DNA from: Ephemerocybe angulata
Taxonomy: Eukaryota > Basidiomycota > Agaricomycetes > Agaricales > Psathyrellaceae
Length of the DNA: 64,000 bases
Assembly: GCA_013368325.1 (NCBI GenBank)
Contig: JAACJK010000167.1
Location: forward strand, 620,001-684,000
Reading direction: 5' to 3'
The notes below the pieces were generated by a model. That model was not told the origin of the DNA, did no database searches, and was given only the letters and a program-made list of their open reading frames with translations. This document shows, piece after piece, positions 44,521-53,599 of this stretch. The position numbers were made by a program, and so were the translations under genes. Each line of letters starts with the position of its first letter. The first letter of the stretch is position 1.

Positions 44521-44776
44521 TTATAAAACCAATAAAGTGCTATATGAAAAAGGTATGGGTATGATATCACTCTGTCTACTTGCAAGCCTGTGCTTTGGGG
44601 GGATACCCCCGCAGTGTGAAAATTCATGGACGTGGTTGGCTATTACTAGTTCTGCCTCGCCTGCCTGCTTCCAGTCTACAGAGCTCGTCCTGCCTCAAAA
44701 TCCTTTCGTCTTCAGAATCCTCATCCTTGGCAGCTAGGATCTCGCATATTTTGGAAGCTTCATTCAATCGCAGTTC

Positions 44777-45296
44777 TGTTGCACTCATGTACTGGGCCTG
44801 TGTCAGCGAACGACCGGTCTGGTGCGCTACTAACCCTAACTTAGGATAGAAGATGAGAGAGAGAGAGAAGAGGTGAGAGAATCAAGGCGAGAGACTTGTA
44901 GACAAGGCCGTGATATTGACCAGCTAAAGACTGGGGAAATACAGTGAGATCTACCTAGGTTATATACTGCTATGCTTCGTGACCGTGACGTGACTATGGC
45001 TATACGAGGCTGTACATACTGTGCAGAAGCTGTGAAATGCTATGTAAGGAATGACCGTGTATGAGTCGAAGAGCTGTGCAAGTGCTGTGCATATGATGTC
45101 ATGCTGACTGAGGTGCTGACTGATGCTGTGCTGGTCCCGTGATGTAGCAGGTGACCTGTGCATGTGATCACACGTGCTGTGTCACGTGATCAAGACACAT
45201 CTTGTAAATAATAGAAAAGTAGAGAAATGAAAGACGAGAAATAAAGGGAAAAGAAAAGAAAAGGAAAAGAATAAATAGATCATCCAGGTCGTAACA
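44777..45296 (-). repeat. Probable 3' LTR of the chromovirus remnant
   Basis: The right edge is firm: on the minus strand the sequence begins TGTTACGACC directly after a G-rich purine tract (45299-45312). The left edge near TGTTGCACTC (44777) is a guess based on matching TGTT ends. It contains several CACGTG-type palindromes and an A-rich purine stretch. Confidence 0.45.
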
Positions 45297-45386
45297 TCAC
45301 CCCCCCCTTTAGCTTCATCGTCCTCGACGATTTCAGCCTCTCCCCCTCGTTCGGTAGTGTCGGACTTCTTTCAGTTTCCCATCTGT

Positions 45387-46785
45387 CTAGTCAAAGATCG
45401 CTCTCTTGTTCTCGGTAAGGTTCTCGTAGGGGATAAAGCGGAGTTGGTGTGGTTGGATCCGTCTTGGTGCACTCGGGTGTTTTCGGTGGAAGTCAGCTAT
45501 AGCGTCTGCTGCGTTATCAATGTTCCATTCTGGTTCCCATGTTCGTTCTTCCTCAGGGTATCCAGCCCACTCCACGAGGTAATGGTTGTTCCTCCGTTTC
45601 GTCAACAGGTGGTGGTGGCGGTGGTTTCTGTTGAGAGGGGAATTCGGGTTTTTTGAACGGAGTTAGGAGTGATTCGTTAAAGACGGGGTGGATGGCTTTC
45701 CGCTTCGGAGGGAGTTGGAGTTGGTAAGCAGATTGCCCAATCTTCTTGACAATGGGGAATGGTCCGTAGCGTTTATCCGAGAGCTTCCGAGAAGGACGAG
45801 TAATCGAGATGTTGGTCCCTTCGAGGTAAACCTTGTCTCTGGGTTTGTAGTCTATGGCATCCCGGCGATGTCGGTCATAGTTCTCCTTCATTTTCTCAGC
45901 TGCTGCCTTGAGGCTAGAAGGGGCATCTTCGTGTACCTGCTTCATTCGTTCGGCAAACTGTTGTGCAGGTTCTGACTTTACACGTGTTCGGGCTTCTTTT
46001 CCTTTCCAAGGGTGCTGTCCAGAGTTGAGGAAGAATGGGGAGTAGCCTGTTGCTGAGTGGACTTTGTCGCTGTATGAGAAGACTGCTAATGGGAGCCATT
46101 CTGCCCAATCATCCTGTCGTTCGCTGATGAAGAGTCGGAGGTACTGTTCAAGCTCTTGGTTGATACGCTCAGTTTGTCCATCGGTTTGTGGGTGGAATGC
46201 AGTGGATCGGTTGTATTTTATTCCCAGAAGAAGAAGTAGATCTGTCATGAAGTTGGAGACGAACTGGGTTCCTCGATCGCTGATGACCTTTTGGGGAAGA
46301 CCGTGGTGTCGGAAAACATAGTCCCTGTATAGTTCGGCTACTCCTTTAGACGTCAGCTCGGTGGTTGTGGGTATGGCTTCGATCATTACTCCCGTTGGAC
46401 TCGGGTAATGGTCTGATCATATCGATAGAGACGATTTCCCAGGGTCTGGATGGAATCTCGTTTGGGACCAATGGGGCTGCTGGGGAAGTGCGTTTGGGTT
46501 TCGTCCTTTGACAGGCTTCACATCCTTCTACGTATCGTCGGATTGAGTCCTGGATCTTGGGCCACCAGTAATTTCGCGTGATGAGTTCTCGGGTTTTGTA
46601 CTGTCCCAGGTGTCCGGCGGTGGGGGCATCATGGTGCTGTCTGATGATTTCTTCCCGCAGCTTCTTGTCTACTGGTACGTAAATATGTCCTTTCCAGGTG
46701 ATGATGCCATCTTCCGTTTCTTCCCATCCATCTTCCTTCTGTGAGAGTGCTTTCTCTACCGACTTGTCCCTATTCCTGCACCTTA
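45387..46785 (-). pseudogene. Ty3/gypsy chromovirus pol remnant: integrase plus chromodomain
   Basis: Leftward frames give, in order: the integrase HHCC zinc site (IRQHHDAPTAGHLGQYK, VEGCEACQRTK); DDE catalytic core (IVSIDMI; VISDRGTQFVSNF; FHPQTDGQTERINQ); GPY/F-type tail (RYGPFPIVKKIGQSAYQL); and a chromodomain (NHYLVEWAGYPEEERTWEPE). A deletion of about 40 bp and frameshift follow PLPESNG near 46390, and another frameshift lies before the chromodomain near 45600. RT and RNase H are absent: the element is cut off near 46785. Chromodomains guide such elements to marked heterochromatin. Confidence 0.88.
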
Positions 46786-46792
46786 GTCACAT

Positions 46793-46858
46793 GGGAAGTG
46801 GTGCCTCTTAGGCTTCCGAATATACCCTTCCAGGCAGCCTAAGAGGCGGGCACTTCCC
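46793..46858. repeat. Inverted repeat (hairpin)
   Basis: GGGAAGTG-gt-GCCTCTTAGGCT pairs with AGCCTAAGAGGC-ggg-CACTTCCC across a loop of about 21 bases. It sits at the breakpoint of the chromovirus remnant. Confidence 0.85.
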
Positions 46859-46900
46859 AGGAAGAATTTCTTGTTCCACATCCATTCTTCCACTCCCATA

Positions 46901-47391
46901 TAGTGTTGTTGGGGCTTTGGCCTGAAAGCCAAAGCCAGGCCAAAGCCAGGGTGTCTAGGCCAAGCCAAAGCCAAGCCAACATGTAGATGAGGCCGGCTTT
47001 GGGTTGGCTTTTGGCCTGGCCTGGCAAAACCCCAGGCCAAAGCCAACATTGTCATACAAATTATTCTCAAAAAATAAAAACTCGGTTTAGTCTATCGGAA
47101 ACAGTGCATTTACATACCCAAAAGGTCAACAGTTCAACTCACATGCATGGTATGTATCATTTTGTCTTACATGTCATGATCTGGTCTTGGAGACTACAAA
47201 TATTTGTATTGAAATTTCTAAAATCATTACGATTAGTTTGTATTGATTTGGTGTACCAAAAGCCAAAGCCAGGCCAAAGCCAAAGGTCAAAGCAACACGC
47301 CGGCCTGGCCTGGCATTTTGGGAAGCCAAAGCCAACCAAAGCCAAGCCAAAGCCGGCGGCTTCAGGCCAAGCCAAGGCCAAAACAACACTA
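46901..47391. mobile_element. hAT-type MITE, 491 bp
   Basis: Flanked by an exact 8-bp direct repeat CTCCCATA (46893-46900 and 47392-47399). Termini are inverted: TAGTGTTGTT at the left and AACAACACTA at the right, then GGCTTTGGCC/GGCCAAGCC-type sequence on both sides. TAGNG ends and 8-bp duplications define hAT elements. The interior is packed with AGCCAAAGCC/GGCTTTGGCC copies in both orientations, the subterminal binding motif pattern. No coding capacity. Confidence 0.9.
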
Positions 47392-47399
47392 CTCCCATA

Positions 47400-47814
47400 T
47401 TCCTGTTCCACTTCCAGGCCCATTTTCCATTCCATGTTTCCCCTTCCACCTTCCCCTTCTTCCACCTTGTTCTTCCCATCATTGATGTCACAGTCACAGG
47501 GTGTCTGGGGTCCTATTTTTTTTTTTTTTTTTTTCTGGTGCTCCTCCTGTGTTTCCTCTCTCTCATGGTGATGTTAGAACCACCATAGCTCATCCTATGG
47601 TAGCTTTTAAAGGTGTTCTTTTTTCAAAACATGTAAATATCCTCCCCAATACTCCTGCGCATCCACGGCCAAAAGAAAGGAATATAATTTGCTTTTTAAG
47701 ATTGCTAATAACAGTAGAGATAATTATTTACATGCTGCAGTGCAAAACACAAGATAGAAACTATGCAAAAAAGTATTGCAGTTAAAGTTGTAGATCATTT
47801 ACTCTGCTCTCAGA
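47400..47814. other. Spacer with long poly-T tract
   Basis: Includes an uninterrupted T run at about 47516-47534 and pyrimidine-rich flanks. No gene. Confidence 0.5.
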
Positions 47815-48260
47815 GCCTTCCCTCTTCCCGGTATTCTTCCAGAATTTTCCCCTTCCCCGATTTTACCTCTTGTATGGCCCTTCAACTCTACAAGCCTATT
47901 TCCAAGGCTACTTCCCCTTTCCCCGATGTCCTCTTCCAGCTTCCCCTTTCCCTGATGTCCTCTTCCAGCTTCCCCTTCCCATTCCTCTTCCAGCTTCCCC
48001 TTCCCATTCCTCTTCCCACTTTTCTTCCAAGCTGGGCTTCTTCCCATTCCTCTTCCCACTCTTCTTCCAAGCTGGGCTTCTTCCTGTGGCTCTTCTAAGC
48101 TAGATCTCTTCCCATTCCTCTTCCAAGCCAGGCTTCTTCCCACTCTCCTTCCAAGGAAGACTTCTTCTCATTCCCCTTCCCAGCCAAGCTTCTTCCCACT
48201 CTTTTTCCAAGGAAGTCTTCTTCCCACTCTTCTTTCAAACCAAGCTTCTTTCCGATCTTC
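47815..48260. repeat. Pyrimidine-rich minisatellite
   Basis: Degenerate tandem copies of CTTCCCATTCCTCTTCCA and CCAAGCTGGGCTTCTTCC. One strand is almost pure pyrimidine for long stretches. The Glu/Arg/Gly-rich open frames on the other strand are by-products of the repeat. Confidence 0.85.
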
Positions 48261-48279
48261 TTGTCCAAATGCCATTCTA

Positions 48280-48680
48280 AGCTTGGGTGCAGGTGCACTT
48301 CATGCTCTCAAATATTTAGGCTCAAATTCCATGTATCCTTGCGGAGCTATTTCTGCTTGAATTCCATGCATCCTCACAGGCCTTGTCTAACTTGCCTAGC
48401 TCTCAGGTATTTGCGCTCGAATCCCATTCCTGGTTGCAGGCCTTGTCTACCATGCAGGTATTTATGCTCAAATTCTATTAGCTGTCGGGTATTTGGGCTA
48501 TGCATGGTCACAGACATACTTAAGTTGCCTAGCCTTTAGCTAACTGGGCTCGAATGCTATGCAATATCCCAAGGCACTTTACGCACAGGTTTTTGGGCTC
48601 AAATTCTATGCATGGTCACAGGGATACTCCAAGTTGCCCGGCGCTCAGGTATTTGCACTCGAATTCCTTGCCTGGTGGTA
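48280..48680. repeat. Degenerate 50-65 bp tandem repeat
   Basis: Units share CTCAGGTATTTGGGCTCGAA and ATGCATGGTCACAGG, repeated about six times with strong divergence. It ends at the target site of the Mutator-like element. Confidence 0.75.
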
Positions 48681-48690
48681 AGTTTTTGGC

Positions 48691-49440
48691 ACCTCAGTCA
48701 CCCGGACCGGGGACCTCCTTAGGTACCCAAGACCAGACAGTCCACCCACCTAAGAAGGGGGTCCCTGGTGGTTCTGTCCAAGGCTGGATTTTTTCCACTG
48801 GGCTGGTTTTGGTCCATTGGTGTGTCCGTTTGTCCAATTGATATGACCATTTGTCCAGGTGTCTGGGGTCTTTGTTAATGGATTTTTTTCCAGGGTTGGA
48901 ATTTTGTCCAATCAGCTGGACTTTTTCCATTTGATCTAGTATGGACTTGACCAGCATTGGACTTTTCCAATCATGATTGTGGACCAGTCCACCAACCTGT
49001 TTTGCATAGATTGGACAAGTCCATTATATTTTGGACTAGTCCACTGCTGTCATTTGATGAATTGGACTAGTCCATTATTGTATGGTCTAGTCCACCGCTG
49101 TTATTTGATAAATTGGTCTAGTCCACTGCTGATGGCATCAGTCTAATGACATTGATGGTACCTGTACCTATGATGTCATGATCTACATTGATGGACCCTG
49201 TGCCTGTATCATTATGACATCATTGATGGTACCTGTGCCTGATTTGCATGACATCATTGATGGTACCTGTACCTGTGATGTCATGATCTACATGATGTCA
49301 CTTTGATTAATGACTGTCATGATGTCATGCAAATCATGATGTCATGCTCATTTAGATAAGAGGTGTGCTGAACAGATTCCCTCATATCTCACTCAGTTCC
49401 TGTCTGATAAGAATGGTTTTGATGTCATTGGAAAGTGTGA
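48691..49440 (+). repeat. MULE copy 1, left TIR
   Basis: Inner part is built of subrepeats: TGGACTAGTCCA-type palindromes (48980-49130) and TGATGTCATGATCTACAT / GATGGTACCTGTACCTG units (49130-49340). Confidence 0.85.
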
Positions 49441-50639
49441 AGTAAGGAGAGTACAGTGGGGTATGTTGTGCGCTCTTCATGTGGGGCTATAGCTTGTGAA
49501 ATCATGAAAATGCCATTTAAGATGTATATTAGGGTGAGCTTTGGTCAAGATAGCTGAATATCTCACCCATTTCTTAATCAATTTAAATAAAATGTGTATC
49601 AATAGAAAGCTCCGGCAACCTAGAGTAAATCTATGACTACGTCACCCCTTAAAACCCTTTGTACAAACCTGAATGTGGCATGCAACCTGAGACTCAATGT
49701 CTAGTAAGATTACACTTCTCCAGACACTATTTCATGAATATAAAGCCTTACAAGTATACACCAGACCACTAGTAATGTCCAATGAGGTAACCTATAGTGT
49801 CACAGCTCTGCAGTGCATCTATCCTTGGAGAAACATGACTTTATGCAAACCAGCTTTAAAATGGCACAATTGTCTCAATTGCTATTTATGGTAAGCAGGT
49901 AGAGGTACAAGGACACTGTGAAAGTATACCCTCAAATAGTAGGTTTCTATTCCAAAAGACTGCAAGCAAATCCAAGCAGTAGAAGATGATCTACAAGAAG
50001 AACTAGCTCTAAGTGCATCCTTGAATCTTTAGTTGCACACTTGTACATCTTCAGACCATAGTTAAGGCTAAGACTAGACATATCTCCATGCTCACTGGAT
50101 GGTTTTGGCTACTTTCTTTTGCATTCTCAACTAGGTGTTTGTCCCTTTCCTATCCAAGTATGTATATTGCTAGAACTATCAGAAAAGGGTCCAAAAATAG
50201 TGATTTGTAGCACAGGAACCAAGCTTGGGCAATTACACCATTACATCACCAATCATCTATGGATAGCAAAACTTGGTGCTGGATTGGCTACATGATATGT
50301 CTAAAGGCATACTGGGTATAGATGTTTACCATCTACCCTTGCTTTAGGTCTTCAGTGACACTAACCCTAATGCTTCTCACAATTGGCACCTTTGGAGTAT
50401 TGAATGGTAAGATAATGTGGAGTGGGGATGCCACATATACCACTGTATACCCCTTAAGCTAAGGTTTAAAATGATACTAGATTCATCCTTATCAGAGGAG
50501 AACTGAGTGAAATATGAATGAATCAGTCCCACATTCTCCTTATCTAAATGAGCTTCCTGTTGGTGTAATGACATTTCCATCATTTTCAAGGTATATATAT
50601 TATGAGAATAGGATGCACTACATAGGCCACTCTACTCTT

Positions 50640-51373
50640 CTCATTTTACACTTTCCAATGATACTAAAACCATCCCTATCAGACAGGAACTGAGTGAGAT
50701 ATGAGGGAATCTGTTCAGCACACCTCTTATATAAATGAGCATGACATCATGATTTGCATGACATCATGACAGTCATTAATCAAAGTGACATCATGTAGAT
50801 CATGACATCACAGGTACAGGTACCATCAATGATGTCATGCAAATCAGGCACAGGTACCATCAATGACGTCATAATGATACAGGCACAGGGTCCATCAATG
50901 TAGATCATGACATCATAGGTACAGGTACCATCAATGTCATTAGACTGATGCCATCAGCAGTGGACTAGACCAATTTATCAAATAACAGCGGTGGACTAGA
51001 CCATACAATAATGGACTAGTCCAATTCATCAAATGACAGCAGTGGACTAGTCCAAAATATAATGGACTTGTCCAATCTATGCAAAAAGGTTAGTGGACTA
51101 GTCCACAATCATGATTGGAAAAGTCCAATGCTGGTCAAGTCCATACTAGATCAAATGGAAAAAGTCCAGCTGATTGGACAAAATTCCAACACTGGAAAAA
51201 AATCCATTAACAAAGACCCCAGACACCTGGACAAACGGACACACCAATGGACCAAAACCAGCCCAGTGGAAAAAATCCAGCCTTGGACAGAACCACCAGG
51301 GACCCCCTTCTTAGGTGGGTGGACTGTCTGGTCTTGGGTACCTAAGGAGGTCCCCGGTCCGGGTGACTGAGGT
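50640..51373 (-). repeat. MULE copy 1, right TIR
   Basis: Inverted counterpart of the left TIR with few mismatches. An additional, more diverged inverted piece of the inner TIR (around 50465-50570, ATTCTCCTTATCTAAATGAG) lies just inside it. Confidence 0.85.
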
Positions 51374-52278
51374 GTTTTTGGCTTAGTATTGATATTTTGC
51401 AACAAATTGTCAACCATTATTTGGCCCCCTCCTCTGCCGATGAATGCTCTGTTCACTCCAATTCTTGTTGCAACCTAATTCACTACTTTTGTGGTTCTAG
51501 TGACTTAAACATGTGCTGATCTGTAATTTTCCAACTCTATGACCTTTTTGCAACCCATTGATCGTGATACTATACTCCACTTAGAGTTGATGATTTCGTT
51601 CTAGGAATTCATCAGAAACCTCAGAAGTCTCAAGGATATTCTAGAGGCTACTAATAGCCAAAACATGTCTTTGTTGTTAGAGAGACACATTTTCTCTCTG
51701 GACAAATATCCCAAAAATATCCCAAAATCTTGTTGAGCCATGCAATATGAGATGTGCAGTGGCCAGAGTTGTAGTTAAAAATCTATCAACTCTAGGTGGA
51801 GCATAGTAGTAGTGAGGTTGCGCGGTGAGAGTTTGACGTTAGCTTTTTTGACACTATCACGGCACTTGCCTTCATGATTGTCCGACAAAATCGCGGCTCT
51901 TGCCAAAATCCAAAATATCAATCACTGCGCCCGCACCCCTGCTTTGACTTCCACTCGATACATATGATCTGCAGTAAGTGCGCAACCCTGTGTATTTGCA
52001 TAGCTACTACATTATATATATAATTTCACTCTCCCCATTCCCCAAATGCAGCTGGCTTCCCAGAGACATATATACACAACAAGAATTGAGCAACGAGGGT
52101 GAGCGTGGGTTGGCATCGAATATGAGTGGGGTCGGCGTACTGGTGTTGTGCTTCGGGGGGTAAGCGGAGGACGGTTGCGGTTGAGAGATGGCTGTGGGCT
52201 GTTGGGCTGTGAACGGGGTCTTGATGGCGATAACCGGCGGAGAGCTTGACATAGACCCCAGAGGGCGTCGGTGGTGAT
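51374..52278. other. AT-rich spacer right of the MULE
   Basis: No supported gene; a change to GC-rich sequence occurs near 52080. Confidence 0.4.
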
Positions 52279-52635
52279 ATGGGTTCGGGCTGGGAGGGCG
52301 GGGGTGGGACGGGGGGCGTAGATGAAAGTACGTTCACCGTCCGCGCTCGCCCATCATCGGAGTCCACCCTCGACTCGGACCTCAACCCCGCATACCTCAC
52401 GCAGACCGACGACGCGCCCTTCTACCCCGAAGGGCGCATCCTCAACTTCACGCCTCCCAAACCCACGTCACCTCTAGCCACCACCACCTTCACCGTGCCA
52501 CACTCGTCCATCAAGCTCGGCCAGACGCTCCTCTCGCTCCCGACGCGCCCTTTCCGCGCCGCGAAGCACCTCCGCAAGCCCAAGTTCATTGCGGACATGC
52601 AAGCCTTCAGCGATGGGGTGGACTCGATGTGCTAG
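52279..52635 (+). CDS. Short unknown protein, possibly a terminal exon
   Basis: 118 codons from ATG 52279 (MGSGWEGGGGTGGVDESTFT) to DGVDSMC. The frame is GC-rich with third-position bias and contains SSIKLGQTLLSLPTRPFRAA. It may be the last exon of a longer gene; no upstream exon could be joined in frame. The opposite strand is also open here, so the call is tentative. Confidence 0.4.
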   Translation: MGSGWEGGGGTGGVDESTFTVRARPSSESTLDSDLNPAYLTQTDDAPFYPEGRILNFTPPKPTSPLATTTFTVPHSSIKLGQTLLSLPTRPFRAAKHLRKPKFIADMQAFSDGVDSMC

Positions 52636-52924
52636 ATTGGTGGGTGCTGCAAACATAGGTTAGTCGTCGTCCATAACGATGCAAAATTTCCGACTCACCA
52701 GTTAATGCCCTCGCCAAACACGACCTGCAGCACTCTTCCACGCGCGACAACGAGCCCTCGTGAGTACACCTTCAAGGCAGCTTGAAATTCATGGCCACCG
52801 ACCGAAGCATCGAGCTCGTCGTCTCCCACGATGAGCTTACGGTCCCACAACGGAAACCAAGGTCTACTCTCGTCTCCATTGGCGACGACCTCGAGGTTTC
52901 AGTGGCCTGCGTATGGCGGCGGCG

Positions 52925-53585
52925 TTAAAAACTTTTCAGGGCAGTCGTGACCTGGACATGGCTACTGCAGATACAAGTCAGTCGTCGTCATACAGCAATA
53001 AACGACCTTCACTTACAAAGTACCGCACTCTTCCCACCGACCTAACATCCACCAACCGCCGCTCAACGTCGCTAGACTAGACTCTGGATGGAAAGGTGAG
53101 TACATGAGCGGTATAACGAGGCACTAACCGAGCGTTGTGCGAGCCGTGGAGAATGGGGAGGTCAGGGTTTCATGCGTGGTGTGCTGAGCTAAGGTCCATA
53201 AGTCGGCGTTTACTGTGCATAGGGAATTACTCACTGATAAAGCCAATGAGCTCGACATGCAAGTGCAGATGAGCTAGCCTGAAAAGAGGTAGAGGTGAGT
53301 AAAAAGGTCTATAGCGAAGGGTAAAAACTCACCGTCGTCGATATACTTGAGCTTCGGCCTCGCCGTGACCCTCGCCACCTCGCCCAAGTCCCCCCGCTTC
53401 GCCCTGACCCACCTCGCTACGGACGGTGGCATCAGCTCGAGGACGCGGACGCGGAGGAGTCCCTCCCCCCTGAAGATCAGCGCTGGGATGCAGAAGCTGC
53501 GCAGGGTCGTGGCAGTGAGCTCGCCAGGATCGGGCGTGCCGCCCTTGTCGTCGTTCTTCCATGCGCCGGGATCCCCGCTCCCCAA
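52925..53585 (-). CDS. Unknown multi-exon protein, copy 1
   Basis: Five exons join in frame (53585-53333, 53273-53235, 53188-53129, 53083-53017, 52964-52925). The 5' end is uncertain: the frame is open upstream of 53585 only to about 53615. Readable segments are GAWKNDDKGGTPDPGELTAT, FRGEGLLRVRVLELMPPSV, RVTARPKLKYIDD, HLHLHVELIGFI and a C-terminus ending TTALKSF. Family not recognised. Consistent phase over four introns supports coding. Present again at 61882-62542. Confidence 0.5.
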
Positions 53586-53599
53586 ACCGAGCCCAAGTC

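Larger units (their letters stand above)
48691..51373. mobile_element. Non-autonomous Mutator-like element (MULE), copy 1
   Basis: 2,683 bp flanked by the 9-bp direct repeat GTTTTTGGC (48682-48690 and 51374-51382). The TIRs begin ACCTCAGTCACCCGGACCGG and are about 740 bp long (48691 to about 49440 and about 50640 to 51373). The left arm has a 21-bp insertion near 48835 that the right arm lacks. The central 1.2 kb has no long reading frame. Long TIRs with 9-bp duplications are the classic Mutator signature. No transposase is present. Confidence 0.9.

Noticed and set aside
46839..47497. Overlapping frames across 46.8-47.5 kb as a coding gene
   Set aside because: They are produced by the AGCCAAAGCC repeats of the hAT-type MITE, whose ends and 8-bp duplication explain the segment.
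47799..48298. Glu/Arg/Gly-rich open frames as repeat proteins
   Set aside because: They arise from the pyrimidine-rich minisatellite read on the other strand; several frames are open at once.
48694..48957. Frames in the MULE TIRs (for example the 87- and 102-codon frames) as transposase
   Set aside because: They lie inside the inverted repeats, are mirror images of each other and lack any MULE or zinc-finger motif.
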